A stretch of 64,000 bases of DNA from an uncultured Clostridia bacterium (GCA_946498095.1 CAMMMX010000007.1:1-64000), one strand, 5' to 3'. Positions 43,115 to 54,005 are shown, counted from the first letter of the stretch. Translations and numbers: made by a program. The notes: generated by a model not told the origin, from the letters alone.

Positions 43115-43354
43115 ATGATGCATCAGGATCAGCAGTCTGCGGATGAGTTGAAGATTATGAGCCGAAATCTGCGCCTTTTACGGGAACGTCGGGGAAAATC
43201 GCTGGAAGAAGTGGCGGCGGAGACACGGATTTCGCCGCTGCTTTTGGCCAGTGTGGAACAGGGATGCTTAGATAACTTGGGAATGGCGCAGTTACAGGAG
43301 CTGTGCAGATATTACCGTGTTGGGCTGAGTGGGATTTTTCAGCCGATTTGTTAA
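43115..43354 (+). CDS. Small XRE-family DNA-binding protein
   Basis: The 79-residue protein is nearly all HTH: LRLLRERRGKSLEEVAAE then TRISPLLLASVEQG matches XRE helices 1-4. AGGAAGG lies eight bases before the ATG. It sits between spoIIR and addB and has no sensing domain. Its targets are unknown. Confidence 0.75.
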   Translation: MMHQDQQSADELKIMSRNLRLLRERRGKSLEEVAAETRISPLLLASVEQGCLDNLGMAQLQELCRYYRVGLSGIFQPIC

Positions 43355-43378
43355 GCGTGCCCTGCCGGAAACTCCCGG

Positions 43379-43407
43379 TTGACAGCCCTCACGAAACGCG
43401 CTACAAT
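43379..43407 (+). promoter_or_regulatory. Promoter of addBA
   Basis: TTGACA and TACAAT are separated by 17 bases, 32 bases before addB. Confidence 0.75.
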
Positions 43408-43439
43408 GGGGAGTATAGTTTTGAAGGGAGGGGCGGGCA

Positions 43440-46400
43440 ATGCTGCATTTTATCTACGGTCTTTCCGGTAGTGGAAAGTCGGCGTATATCCGTCAGCGCA
43501 TTCAAGAGCAGCTGGGCGCCCCTGCCGTATCGCCTCGGGTGATGCTGATCGTTCCGGAGCAGTTTTCTTATGAGGCGGAAAAGGACATCCTACTTCAAGT
43601 AGGCCCGCAAGGCAGCAAAAAGGCCGAAGTATACAGCTTCACTCGTCTTTGTAACGCTATTTTTCGCCGCTACGGCGGGCTTTGCGCCGACTATATCACT
43701 GACGCTGCCAAACATGCTGTTATGGAACTCGCAGTCGAACAAGCACGGGAGCAGTTGACGATTTACAGCCGCCAGGCAGGACGGGCTGGTTTTGTTCAGA
43801 CGATGTGCAGTGTCGCGGAAGAACTGCGCCACGCAGGGATAACGCCCCAGACGCTGGAGGAGAAGACCACAGGCCTATCGGGTAGCTTGAAAGAAAAAAC
43901 ACAAGACATTCAGTTGATATTCACCTTATATGACGCATTGCTACACGAGAGATATGCCGATGCATCCGAGGATCTTACCCGTGCACTCGAATTGCTGCGC
44001 GGATCCGATATGTTTGCGGGTTATACCATCTATATCGACGAATTTAAGGGACTGACCGCCGTCCAGCTCGCGATGCTCCAAGCATTAATGGAGCAATGCG
44101 ATGAGATGTATGTTTCGCTGTGTATCGATGTATTGCCCCTGCAGGGACAATGCAGTCCACTTTTTGAGAGTGTATTTGAAACCGCAAAGGCGTTGGTGCG
44201 TGCAGCGACAAGGGCGCAAGTGCGGGTAGGGGAACATATTCGGTTACCGTTGGGGAGCGCGCAGGAAAGGCTGCCGCGATTCTGCAACCCGGCGCTTGAC
44301 TATTTATCGCGTGGCCTGTTTGGCCGAAAGGAGCCGGAAACAGAGATGCAACCGGTGCGCGACGTTAGCCTCTGGGAGGCGCAGGATATTTACCAGGAGG
44401 TGACGTGCGCGGCGTCAGAGATTTGCACTCTGGTTCGGAAACGGGGCTTTCGTTATCGCGATATTGCCGTCGTCACCCGGCAAATGGAGACCTACCGGGA
44501 AATTGTGCGTTCCGTATTTGAAAAGCAGTATGGGATCCCGCTCTTTATGGACGAGCGGCAGGATATGTCTCATTGGCCGCTGCCGGTGTTTCTGTTGTCC
44601 TTTCTGGAGGCGGCGGACACTTTGGACAGTGGAACAATTTTTCGCATGGCGAAATGCGGCCTGCTTCCGGTGGGGGAGGAAGAGGTCTATGCGTTGGAAC
44701 AGTATTGTTTTGTGTGGGGAATCAACGGAAAAAAGGCTTGGGAAAAGCCTTTTTTTGCAAATCCGGCAGGCTTTAGCGAAACATTCGGCGAAGACGAACA
44801 TGAGGCGTTGCGCCGCTTGAATGACACCCGTGCCGCACTGACTGAGCCGTTATTGCGGCTGCACGAGGACAGCAAAGCGGGATTGAGTGGAACGCAGATG
44901 TCCCAAAGACTCTATGAACAGCTTTTAGAATATGGGATAGACAGCCGCGTGGAACAGGCATATCAAACGCAGCTTGCTGTGGGAGAGGTGGAAGCAGCCC
45001 GGCAGGAGAAGCAGGTCTGGGACAGCATGATGGAGCTTTTGTCGGTATTGTCTCAGACGCTGGGAGATACTCGAATCGAACTGAGACGTTATGCCGACCT
45101 GCTTCGCATGGGCTTGTCTTGTTCGGATCTCGGGCATGCTCCACAGACACTGGACGCCGTTACTTTCGGCAGTGCGGAGCGTGTCCGCCTGGGGCAGCCC
45201 CGTGCGGTATTCCTTATAGGAGTAAATGACCGGCAGTTCCCGCTGGTACCGGCGCAGGAGGGCGTTTTTACAGACAAAGAACGCCAGACGTTGATTGACA
45301 GCGGGCTACCGCTGAGCCGCCCTTCCATTCACCAGATTTATGAGGAACGTTTTATCGCCTATAAGGCAGCGACAGCCGCGTCAGAGCTTCTGTTCCTGTC
45401 CTATCCGCTGAAGGATGCACGCGGCAAGGCGCTGAGTCCTTCGCCGATGGTTGATGAGATCGCAAAACAGCTGTCGTTGCCGGTGTGCAGTATGGAACAG
45501 GCGGATCCGTTGGAGCGTGTCGCCGGGAAAAAAACGGCGTACCAACTTTATGCAGAGCATCTGCATAGGCCGACTGCTCTGAGCGAATCGGCAGGAGCGT
45601 TTCTGAAGGAGGATCCTGCGTACCGCGTCAGGGTTGAGCGGCTAGATTGTGCGTCCCGTCGTCCGGTGCATCGTCTGAAGGAACCGGGGACGGCGCGGGA
45701 GCTATATGGCAGCAGCCTGTGGATATCCCCCAGCAGTATTGAAAGCTTTCACCGTTGCAAGTACCTGCATTTTCTGCGTTATGGACTGCGGCTGCGTACA
45801 ATGTCGCGAGCGCAGTTGAGCCCGCTGGAATCGGGCAACGTCATCCACCGCTGTCTATATGATGTGGTTTCTCAAACATCAAGGGATCAATTTTTGCGGA
45901 TGTCGCGTAGTGCGATGGATCAAGCGGTACGGGACAGCCTGTCGCGTTATCTGAAGGAGATGATGTCGGGCGCCGAGAACAAGACGCAGCGGTTTCAGTA
46001 TCTGTTTCGCCGCCTTAGCCGCACGATGACGCAGATTCTGGTACAGCTGCAGCAGGAATTTCAAGCTGGCAGCTTTGCCGTGTCGGATTGCGAGCTGCGT
46101 ATCAGCGACGAGGCGGACATTTGCCCGCTGTACATAAAAACCTCCGAAGGGACGGAACTGCGTGTCGCCGGCGTCATTGATCGTGTGGACACATATGAAA
46201 AAGCCGGAAAGCGTTATCTGCGTATCATTGATTACAAATCCGGCGCCAAGGAATTTGTGCTCGACGATTTATATTACGGCCTCAATCTGCAAATGATGCT
46301 CTATCTGCTGATGGCGTGGAAGAACGGACGAGGCAAGTACGACGGCGTTATCCCGGCTGGAATCCTTTACTTCCGCGCCAACGATACGTCACCGTCACTG

Positions 46401-46817
46401 GAACGAGACGCGGATGCAGACGCGGTAGAGTCGGCGCGACATGCACAGTACAGGATGAGTGGTATCCTTCTGGATGACGAAACGTCACTGCGGGCGATGG
46501 AACAGGATTTGAAAGGAGTTTTCATCCCCTGTGAGCAAATGCCGGACGGCAGTTATACCAAGGCATCCCGCTTGATGGATTTACAGTCGCTTGGTAGGCT
46601 GAAGGGCTACACCGATCAGTTGCTCGAAGAAATGGCGCGGTCGCTGCTGTCGGGAGAGATTGAGGCGCGGCCGGTCAGCGGATTGGGTTATGACCCGTGT
46701 GCCTATTGCGATTACCGTGATGTGTGCGATATCACTACCGGCGTGCAGAAACCGTGTCGCGAGATTGGCAAGCTTACCGAGGAGCAGAAACAGGTGTGGC
46801 TGGGAGGTGCGGAATGA
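43440..46817 (+). CDS. addB: ATP-dependent helicase/nuclease subunit AddB
   Basis: The 1125-residue subunit belongs to the AddAB (RecBCD-equivalent) complex that resects double-strand breaks for recombination. The N-terminal Walker A is GLSGSGKSAYIRQRI. Near the C-terminus the RecB-type nuclease motif LRIIDYKSGAKEF and the iron-sulfur cluster cysteines (HRCKYLHFLRYG, and CAYCDYRDVC at about 1085-1094) are present. The last four bases overlap the start of addA, so the two are translationally coupled. Confidence 0.95.
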   Translation: MLHFIYGLSGSGKSAYIRQRIQEQLGAPAVSPRVMLIVPEQFSYEAEKDILLQVGPQGSKKAEVYSFTRLCNAIFRRYGGLCADYITDAAKHAVMELAVEQAREQLTIYSRQAGRAGFVQTMCSVAEELRHAGITPQTLEEKTTGLSGSLKEKTQDIQLIFTLYDALLHERYADASEDLTRALELLRGSDMFAGYTIYIDEFKGLTAVQLAMLQALMEQCDEMYVSLCIDVLPLQGQCSPLFESVFETAKALVRAATRAQVRVGEHIRLPLGSAQERLPRFCNPALDYLSRGLFGRKEPETEMQPVRDVSLWEAQDIYQEVTCAASEICTLVRKRGFRYRDIAVVTRQMETYREIVRSVFEKQYGIPLFMDERQDMSHWPLPVFLLSFLEAADTLDSGTIFRMAKCGLLPVGEEEVYALEQYCFVWGINGKKAWEKPFFANPAGFSETFGEDEHEALRRLNDTRAALTEPLLRLHEDSKAGLSGTQMSQRLYEQLLEYGIDSRVEQAYQTQLAVGEVEAARQEKQVWDSMMELLSVLSQTLGDTRIELRRYADLLRMGLSCSDLGHAPQTLDAVTFGSAERVRLGQPRAVFLIGVNDRQFPLVPAQEGVFTDKERQTLIDSGLPLSRPSIHQIYEERFIAYKAATAASELLFLSYPLKDARGKALSPSPMVDEIAKQLSLPVCSMEQADPLERVAGKKTAYQLYAEHLHRPTALSESAGAFLKEDPAYRVRVERLDCASRRPVHRLKEPGTARELYGSSLWISPSSIESFHRCKYLHFLRYGLRLRTMSRAQLSPLESGNVIHRCLYDVVSQTSRDQFLRMSRSAMDQAVRDSLSRYLKEMMSGAENKTQRFQYLFRRLSRTMTQILVQLQQEFQAGSFAVSDCELRISDEADICPLYIKTSEGTELRVAGVIDRVDTYEKAGKRYLRIIDYKSGAKEFVLDDLYYGLNLQMMLYLLMAWKNGRGKYDGVIPAGILYFRANDTSPSLERDADADAVESARHAQYRMSGILLDDETSLRAMEQDLKGVFIPCEQMPDGSYTKASRLMDLQSLGRLKGYTDQLLEEMARSLLSGEIEARPVSGLGYDPCAYCDYRDVCDITTGVQKPCREIGKLTEEQKQVWLGGAE

Positions 46818-49800
46818 GCAAAAATTGGACGCAGGCGCAGCGACAGGCGATTGAAACGCGGGGATGTTCCGTACTGGTTTCAGCGGCAGCGGGCAGCGGA
46901 AAAACCACTGTTTTGGTGGAGCGTGTGACGCAGATGATCCTCCATGGGGAGGTGTCGGCAGACCGGCTTTTGATCGTTACCTTCACGAATGCGGCAGCGA
47001 CTTCCATGAAGAAAAAAATTCTGGACAGCATTGCCGTTCAGCTGGCTTTACAGCCGGATAACCGGGAGCTTCAGCGGCAGCAGATTCTTTTATACCAGGC
47101 CAAAATATGCACCATTGATTCTTACTGTCTAGATCTGGCCCGTACATATTTCCACTTGCTTGACATCCCGCCCGACTTTCGCCTTGCAGACGATGCGGAT
47201 ATGCAGGTCATGAAAAAAGAGGCAATGGACAGTGTGCTGGAAGAGTTTTATGCGTCGCATGCGGAGGAGATGGATCTCCTTTATGACTTTTTTTGCTTCC
47301 GTAGCGACCAGGCGTTGATCAGCCTTGTTGACAGGTTGTTTGAGTTTACGCGGGCGATGGCTTTTCCGGAAAAGTGGTACCGGGAGCAGCTACAGCGTTA
47401 CAAACAGGAAGGGTTGGCGGATGGATGGCGCGCCGCGTTGGAGGACGAGCTTTCTCAGCGGGCGCGGCAGTTGCAGTCCTTGGCAGATCTTGCATGTAAA
47501 GCTTGTCAGGGGGATGATAAGCTGGAAAAGGCGTATCTGCCGCTGATGCTGGAATACCGCACTTTTGCGGATAGGGTAAGCGCCGCCTCCCACGATCTTG
47601 ACGGCGTTCGGCAGGTCCTTAACGGATTTGAAAAAGGAAGACTGGGAATCGTGCGGAAAGCTTCTGATCCTACCGCCCAGCAGACGGTCAAAGATGCACG
47701 CGACGCTTTCGTCATTCAGGTGGAGCAGATGCGGGAGATTGTCTGTTCCGATATGGATGACTATGAAACAGACAGGCAGGCGTTGCTGCCGGTACTGGAT
47801 ACGTTGATCCGCCTTGCGCGGCGCTATGAGCAAGCGCTGTATGACATCAAAAAGGAGCGGGCGCTGTTCCATTTTTCTGATATTGTCCATTTTGCCATTC
47901 AGCTGACCTCTGTAGAGCTGGAAGACGGTGAAATCGCCCGGACGCCGCTGTGCAGGGAGTTGTCTGCAGGCTATGACGCGATATTCATCGATGAATACCA
48001 GGATATCAACGCTGTACAGGACATGCTGTTTACCCTTTTGTCGCGTGACGAAGAAAATCTGTTTATCGTCGGAGATGTTAAGCAAAGTATTTACCGTTTC
48101 CGTAACGCCAATCCACAGCTTTTTTTAGATAAGAAAGCGCGTTTTCAGCCCTTTGGGACGCCGGGTAAACAGGTAAAAATTGTACTTGGCGAAAATTTTA
48201 GAAGCCGCGAAGAAGTAACGGACTTTGTCAATTTCTTGTTTGGCCGGATTATGAGCCCAAGAACCGGCGAATTGGTTTACGGTGAGGAAGAACAGCTGAT
48301 CCCGGCAGCGCAGTATCCACAAGCGCCAGACCGCATCTGCTCCATTGACGTTATTCGTTGGCCGGCTTCGGGACAGGAGATGACGGCTTCCCAGGCTCAG
48401 GCGGTTTATGTCGCCCAGGAAATTGTACGGATGCTGCGGGAGGGATATCCTGTGGCTGATCGTATAGGAGGGACGCTGCGACCTTGCCGCCCGTCCGATT
48501 TCTGTATCTTGTTGCGCAGCGTACGAGGCAGGGCGGAGTTGTATGTCGACGCGCTAACGCAGGCCGGCGTCGGGGTTTGGTCAGATACGGATCAAGGCTA
48601 CTTTTCCGCAGTAGAGGTCCGGATTATGCTGAATCTGCTGCGTATCCTTGACAATCCGCTTTCCGATGCGGCTTTCGTTTCGGTGATGGCGTCTCCGATG
48701 TTCCTGTTTAACGACGACGAGCTGGCACGCATCCGTCTGCTGGGGCGGGATAAGCCGATGTATCTTTGCGTAGAAGAGGCGTCACGACTGGGAGATGCCA
48801 AGGCGTCGGACTTTCTGTGCGTCCTCCGGAAGCTGCGTACGTTTGCTGTTCGGAACAGCGTGGAGGCCTTGATTCGAGAAATTTACGACGAGACAGATTT
48901 TTTGCCGGTTATGCAGGCTTGGAGTCCATGGGGGAGTGAACAGATCCGTGCGAATCTGCGTCTGCTTCTGGATTACGCTGCTTCCTTCGCTGGAAGAGGC
49001 AGCAGCGGACTCAGTGGATTTGTCCGTTACCTTGACAGTGTCATGGAACAGGGAGGCGACCTAAAAGGGGTCAATATTGTTTCTGAAACCGCTGACGTGG
49101 TCAAAATCATGAGTATTCATCATTCAAAGGGGCTGGAATTTCCGATCGTTTTCCTTCCGGACTGTTCTAAACGATTCAACCTTGACGACGTACAGAAAAG
49201 CGATGTCCTGTTGGATGATGCGCTTGGGATCGGGCTGCGGCGGGTGGAGCGGGAGAATTTGAAGAAATTCAGTACACTGCCCCGACAGGCCATCGCTTGC
49301 AGTGCACGGCAAAAACAACTGAGCGAGGAGATGCGGGTGCTATATGTAGCATTGACCCGCGCACAGGAAAAACTGATCCTTGTTGCCAGTGAAGCTAAGC
49401 CAGAGGAAAAAATGCAGCGGCTTTCCCTGTATGTGGGGGAGGACGGCAGTATCGACCCGATGGGGGTGAGCGGAGCGTCGTCTTACGCCGACTGGCTATG
49501 GATGGCCTGTTCATCCGCGGTGCCGGGCGCGCCGTTTACATTGCGGTTTATAGAGCCAAGCGAGATCATAGCTCGGGCGACGGAGCAACCGCAGGAGGAA
49601 GCGCGTCCGTTGCCACAGGAGAATTTGGTTCGGCAGGTTAGGGCGGCGGCGTCCTACCGCTACCCGTTTGAGACGCAAGTGCGGATTCCGGCGAAGTTGG
49701 CTGTAACGGAGTTGGTTGGCGGTGCGCATACGGGGACACTGACGCGTCCGACGTTTTCACGAGAGGATCGCTTTACTGCGACTGACGCGGGCAACGCTGT

Positions 49801-50293
49801 GCACCACTTCATGCAATTTGCTGATTATGTCCGTGCAGCGAAAGATGTAGAGGCGGAGGTGGACCGTTTAAAGGAGATGCAGCTGCTGTCAAAGCAGGAG
49901 GCGGAGCATATCAGCGTGCCTCGCCTCATACGTTTTTTTGAAAGTCCTTTGGCAAACCGGATCCTCTCTGCTCAATGCGTCTATCGTGAATTTAAATTTC
50001 TGACGCGGATTCCGGCGGAGCAATATTTGCGGGCGCAGGGGCAGGAAACTTGCGGTGGTGCGGATGGTGCGGAAATTTTCATCCAAGGTATCGCCGACTG
50101 CGTATTCGAGGAGGATGGGAAGCGGTATATCGTTGATTATAAAACGGACGTGGTGTCCTCCGTACAAGAGCTGGCCTTGCGGTATGCGCCCCAGCTTCGG
50201 CTGTATCGCAAGGCTGTGGAGGAAAGTTTGGGCGCAATTTCCGGTTGTATCCTATACGCCTTCCATTTGGGACAGCAGATACAAGTGGACTGA
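46814..50293 (+). CDS. addA: ATP-dependent helicase/nuclease subunit AddA
   Basis: The 1159-residue UvrD/Rep-type helicase-nuclease works with AddB. Helicase motif I is AAAGSGKTTVLVERV, motif II is IFIDEYQDIN, motif III includes GDVKQSIYRFRNANP, and MSIHHSKGLEFPIVFLP and RVLYVALTRAQEKL are motifs V-VI. The C-terminal nuclease motif is YIVDYKTDVV. The true ATG at 46814 overlaps addB by 4 bp; the frame is open 30 codons further back. Confidence 0.96.
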   Translation: MSKNWTQAQRQAIETRGCSVLVSAAAGSGKTTVLVERVTQMILHGEVSADRLLIVTFTNAAATSMKKKILDSIAVQLALQPDNRELQRQQILLYQAKICTIDSYCLDLARTYFHLLDIPPDFRLADDADMQVMKKEAMDSVLEEFYASHAEEMDLLYDFFCFRSDQALISLVDRLFEFTRAMAFPEKWYREQLQRYKQEGLADGWRAALEDELSQRARQLQSLADLACKACQGDDKLEKAYLPLMLEYRTFADRVSAASHDLDGVRQVLNGFEKGRLGIVRKASDPTAQQTVKDARDAFVIQVEQMREIVCSDMDDYETDRQALLPVLDTLIRLARRYEQALYDIKKERALFHFSDIVHFAIQLTSVELEDGEIARTPLCRELSAGYDAIFIDEYQDINAVQDMLFTLLSRDEENLFIVGDVKQSIYRFRNANPQLFLDKKARFQPFGTPGKQVKIVLGENFRSREEVTDFVNFLFGRIMSPRTGELVYGEEEQLIPAAQYPQAPDRICSIDVIRWPASGQEMTASQAQAVYVAQEIVRMLREGYPVADRIGGTLRPCRPSDFCILLRSVRGRAELYVDALTQAGVGVWSDTDQGYFSAVEVRIMLNLLRILDNPLSDAAFVSVMASPMFLFNDDELARIRLLGRDKPMYLCVEEASRLGDAKASDFLCVLRKLRTFAVRNSVEALIREIYDETDFLPVMQAWSPWGSEQIRANLRLLLDYAASFAGRGSSGLSGFVRYLDSVMEQGGDLKGVNIVSETADVVKIMSIHHSKGLEFPIVFLPDCSKRFNLDDVQKSDVLLDDALGIGLRRVERENLKKFSTLPRQAIACSARQKQLSEEMRVLYVALTRAQEKLILVASEAKPEEKMQRLSLYVGEDGSIDPMGVSGASSYADWLWMACSSAVPGAPFTLRFIEPSEIIARATEQPQEEARPLPQENLVRQVRAAASYRYPFETQVRIPAKLAVTELVGGAHTGTLTRPTFSREDRFTATDAGNAVHHFMQFADYVRAAKDVEAEVDRLKEMQLLSKQEAEHISVPRLIRFFESPLANRILSAQCVYREFKFLTRIPAEQYLRAQGQETCGGADGAEIFIQGIADCVFEEDGKRYIVDYKTDVVSSVQELALRYAPQLRLYRKAVEESLGAISGCILYAFHLGQQIQVD

Positions 50294-50450
50294 TGCGTCC
50301 GAGCCAAGTGTTTTGCCGCTGTATCGGCGGCTGATACATAGAAGAACAGGAAAACACAAGGGTTCCAGATTAACAAGGGTTTCGACTCCATGGCGACATG
50401 CCCTCTGTTATGATGGGAAACCACATGAATTGAGGAAAGGATAGAGGAGA

Positions 50451-52805
50451 ATGAGAGCAGAAAGAATTGTACTAAAGGAAAAGCCCTATCAGATTGATCC
50501 TGGCGATACGAGTATCCCATGGGCGATCCGCAAATTGTGGGACGCGAGTTTCGTTACGGTCCCGGGGAGCGGACAGGAGAGCGCTGTCTATGCTTTCCGC
50601 CTGCGCTTTGAAATGCCACAGGCGGAGCGGGTACGCTTCCATGTGACGGCTGACGAGCGTTACGAGCTGTATATCGACGGGGAATTAGCGGGGCGCGGTA
50701 GCGAGCGTGGCGATATGGATAACTGGTATTACGAGACCTACGAGGCAGATTTGTCCGAGGGCGAACATGTAATCACCGCACGGGTATGGTATTTCGGCGC
50801 GTTGCGTCCCTGGGCGCAGATGGGGATCTATCCCGCGTTTTTGTTCTCTCCGCAGGAGAAGAAACATATGCAGCGGATGGCAACCGGGATCGCACCTTGG
50901 GAGTGTATCCGCTTGCCGGGGTACGGTTTTGTTGACGCGGTACAGGCCTTCGGCGTCGGCACTGGCGCCAAGCTTGTCATCGATGGAACAAAATATCTGT
51001 GGGATTGGAACAGCACGTCCTGTACGGCACAATGGCAGCCGGCAGAGGCGGTTGAGCAAGGGTATGAAACCTGTAACTACGATTTCCGCGAAAAGGTACG
51101 CGTGCTGGTGCCGGGACGTCTGCCTGCTGCCTATCAAGGATGGGTTGATCACGTAACAGTCCGTCTTGCCGATCATGGTGAAAACGATAGCTTTTCCGCG
51201 GCGGCGAATTGTACCAGTATGGCAGATGCTTTCCAGGCGATGCTGGACGGTGAAAAGGCCGTGACCGTTGGTGCGGGCGAAACGGTGCGTGTACTCTTTG
51301 ATTTAAACGACTATAACTGTGTGTATCCGTACCTGCGGGTCAGCGGCGGCAAGGGTGCGCAGATCCGCCTGGGCTGGCAGGAAGGACTGTACGACAAGCA
51401 TAATCAGAAGGGCGTCCGCAGCGACATAGAAGGTAAGCGGTGGTTTAACAGCGAGAGCGACGTCTTCCTCCCTGACGGAGGGGAAGGACGCGTGTTTGAC
51501 ACGCTTTGGTGGCATGCGGGTAAATACGCTCTGCTGGAAGTGACAACGGGCGATCAGCCGGTGACACTGGAAGGCCTTACGCTAGAGGAAACGCGTTTCG
51601 ACTGGCAACGTGGCGATTTACTGCTGGAGTCGAGCGATCAGCGGATGAATGCGCTGGTTCCCGTTCTACTGAGGTCGGTGCAGATGTGTACGCATGAGAC
51701 CTTTATGGACTGCCCCTTCTACGAGCAACTCATGTATCTGGGCGATACAAGGACGCAGGCGCTGGTGGCATATACAGCGTTTTCCAACAGCGAACTGATG
51801 CGTAAGGCGGTAGAGATTTTCCGTGGATCGGTGCATTCTAACTCTACGCATCTGCTCAATTGTGCTTACCCGCAGACGGGAGGAAAACTGATTCCATCGT
51901 TCAATTTCTGGTGGGTTGGTATGGTGTATGATTATGCGCTCTGGCGTGGCGAAAAAGAATTTATCCGTTCGTTGATGCCCAGTGTGCGGTTCATCATGGA
52001 CAGCTTGTTGGCCCAGCGCGACGAAAACGGCCTTGTCGTCAACCCGGAGGGCTGGAATTACATCGATGACGGCAGTAGCGGCTATTCCGCAGGCATTCCT
52101 GAGGATAACGGGCGGATGGTCAATTGTCCGTATAATTTGGTGGCGGTACTTTCGCTGCGTTATCTGATGCAGTTGGAGGAATACGTCGGAGAACCTCTTT
52201 TGGCGCAGCGCGCCGATGACATGTCCCGTTCTCTCATGCGTCAGGTGGATAAGGTGTTCTGGGACCATGAAAAGAACGCTTATGCCGATGACTACGCACA
52301 CAGCATTTATTCCGAACACAGCCTGAATCTTGCTGTCCTTACCCAATTGCTGGATGACGAAATGCTGGCAAAGGTAGCGAAGACGCTGGCGTCGGATCTG
52401 TCTTTTGCCCATAACAGGCCGAGTATGTTTTTCTCCCATTACCAGCTGTCCTCCTACGCAGCTATTGGACGTCCGGATTTGGCGATGAAACAACTGGAAA
52501 AATGGTATGGCTTATTGGATATGGGATTCCATACAACGCCTGAAACTTTTTCGGAGTACACACGTTCTGATTGTCATGCCTGGGGTGCGCATCCTTATTA
52601 CTATCTATGTACCGGGATTGCGGGTGTGCGTCCGGCAAAGATGGGTTTTGAGGAAATCGAGGTCCATCCGCAGCTTGGCGATTTGCAGTTTATTCATGTC
52701 AGACTGCCACACCCAAAAGGAGAGATTGAGGTCTACGCGGATCAAAGCGGCAAGATTGAGGTGCAGGCGCCACAGGGCGTGAAGTACACCATTGTACGCG
52801 ATTGA
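50451..52805 (+). CDS. GH78-family alpha-L-rhamnosidase-like glycoside hydrolase
   Basis: The 784-residue product has no signal peptide. It has an N-terminal beta-sandwich domain (about residues 40-120), further beta domains, and from about 390 an (alpha/alpha)6 barrel with the GH78 signature HETFMDCPFYEQLMYLGDTR, where the acidic residues take part in catalysis; GWNYIDDGSSGY and TFSEYTRSDCHAWGAHP are further conserved parts. It would cut rhamnose from plant or bacterial glycans taken up as oligosaccharides. GAGGAGA lies just before the ATG. No sugar transporter is adjacent. Confidence 0.87.
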   Translation: MRAERIVLKEKPYQIDPGDTSIPWAIRKLWDASFVTVPGSGQESAVYAFRLRFEMPQAERVRFHVTADERYELYIDGELAGRGSERGDMDNWYYETYEADLSEGEHVITARVWYFGALRPWAQMGIYPAFLFSPQEKKHMQRMATGIAPWECIRLPGYGFVDAVQAFGVGTGAKLVIDGTKYLWDWNSTSCTAQWQPAEAVEQGYETCNYDFREKVRVLVPGRLPAAYQGWVDHVTVRLADHGENDSFSAAANCTSMADAFQAMLDGEKAVTVGAGETVRVLFDLNDYNCVYPYLRVSGGKGAQIRLGWQEGLYDKHNQKGVRSDIEGKRWFNSESDVFLPDGGEGRVFDTLWWHAGKYALLEVTTGDQPVTLEGLTLEETRFDWQRGDLLLESSDQRMNALVPVLLRSVQMCTHETFMDCPFYEQLMYLGDTRTQALVAYTAFSNSELMRKAVEIFRGSVHSNSTHLLNCAYPQTGGKLIPSFNFWWVGMVYDYALWRGEKEFIRSLMPSVRFIMDSLLAQRDENGLVVNPEGWNYIDDGSSGYSAGIPEDNGRMVNCPYNLVAVLSLRYLMQLEEYVGEPLLAQRADDMSRSLMRQVDKVFWDHEKNAYADDYAHSIYSEHSLNLAVLTQLLDDEMLAKVAKTLASDLSFAHNRPSMFFSHYQLSSYAAIGRPDLAMKQLEKWYGLLDMGFHTTPETFSEYTRSDCHAWGAHPYYYLCTGIAGVRPAKMGFEEIEVHPQLGDLQFIHVRLPHPKGEIEVYADQSGKIEVQAPQGVKYTIVRD

Positions 52806-52829
52806 TAAAAAGAAAGTATATAGTTTACG

Positions 52830-52890
52830 AAAAGCCGCATGGTGTGGAAAAAGGGAAGTTTCTTCATCCACATCTTATGCGGCTTTCTTT
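52830..52890 (+). terminator. Terminator after the GH78 gene
   Basis: AAAGCCGCAT and ATGCGGCTTT pair with an inner TGTGGA/TCCACA stem, followed by CTTTT. Confidence 0.8.
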
Positions 52891-52961
52891 TGATCCTCGC
52901 AACAAAAGAGAAAAGTATTTAAAATCGATTCAATAAAATTAAACAAATCGTCCGAAGAGGA

Positions 52962-52990
52962 TTGATAAATCACTGAAAATATGTTATTAT
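52962..52990 (+). promoter_or_regulatory. Promoter of the MoxR operon
   Basis: TTGATA and TATTAT are separated by 17 bases, about 40 bases before the start codon. Confidence 0.65.
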
Positions 52991-53030
52991 TGACTATACT
53001 GTAAAAGTACCAGAAGGGACGTGGGGGATA

Positions 53031-54005
53031 ATGATAGAGAAACAGTTGGATGCCGGTATGCCTGTCTCCAAAACAGCGTTACAGGCTCTGGACATTCTGA
53101 AGGAAGTGCAGAAAGCAGTTATTGGCAAAGATGAGGTAGTCAAAAAGGTCTTGATGGTGATACTCGCAAACGGGCATATTCTGATCGAGGATATCCCGGG
53201 TGTGGGAAAAACAACGCTCGCGCTGGCATTTTCCAAGGCAATGGCGCTTGACCACAAAAGATTGCAGTTTACGCCGGACGTCATGCCGACCGACGTGACT
53301 GGTTTTTCAGTGTACAATAAGCAGACGGGTACGTTTGAGTTTAAGCCCGGCGCTGCGATGTGTAACCTGTTTTTGGCGGATGAAATCAACCGGACATCCT
53401 CCAAAACGCAGTCTGCATTGCTGGAGGTCATGGAGGAGGGAAAAATTACTGTAGACGGTGTAACGCATCAGTTGCCGCGCCCATACACGGTGATTGCGAC
53501 GCAAAACCCGATTGGCTATGTGGGAACACAGATGCTGCCCGAGTCCCAGCTGGACCGGTTTATGGTAAGGCTGCAAATGGGGTATCCGGATATGATCAGC
53601 GAGTATAACATTCTCAAGGCAATGCAAGGAAGCCATATACTGGAGCGGGTACAGCAGGTTGCCACTATGGAGGACATTCTGAAAATGCAGCAGGAAGTCG
53701 TCGATATTTATATGAGCGATGCCATTTATACCTATATTGTCAAGCTGGTGGCGAAAACACGTACACACCCCTTTGTCGAGTTGGGTGTCAGCACACGTGG
53801 CGGAATTGCTCTGACTAAGCTTTCAAAGGCGTGCGCTTATCTCAATGGACGCGATTATGTGGTTCCGGAGGATGTGGCCAATATTGCGAGCGATGTTATG
53901 GCGCATCGTTTGGTGCTGAATACAAAGGGTAAGGTCAACAATGTCAGAAGCGAGGATATTGTGGCTGAGGTGCAGCGGGAAGTAAGCTTTCCCAAAATTC
54001 AATAG
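53031..54005 (+). CDS. MoxR-family AAA+ ATPase
   Basis: The 324-residue chaperone-like ATPase has Walker A EDIPGVGKTTLALAF, Walker B NLFLADEINRTSSKTQSALL, and sensor 1 YTVIATQNP. MoxR ATPases usually work with a DUF58 protein to assemble or activate partners. Here both a DUF58 protein and a transglutaminase-like membrane protein follow at short distance, the classic operon. The GTGGGGG ribosome binding site precedes the ATG. Confidence 0.92.
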   Translation: MIEKQLDAGMPVSKTALQALDILKEVQKAVIGKDEVVKKVLMVILANGHILIEDIPGVGKTTLALAFSKAMALDHKRLQFTPDVMPTDVTGFSVYNKQTGTFEFKPGAAMCNLFLADEINRTSSKTQSALLEVMEEGKITVDGVTHQLPRPYTVIATQNPIGYVGTQMLPESQLDRFMVRLQMGYPDMISEYNILKAMQGSHILERVQQVATMEDILKMQQEVVDIYMSDAIYTYIVKLVAKTRTHPFVELGVSTRGGIALTKLSKACAYLNGRDYVVPEDVANIASDVMAHRLVLNTKGKVNNVRSEDIVAEVQREVSFPKIQ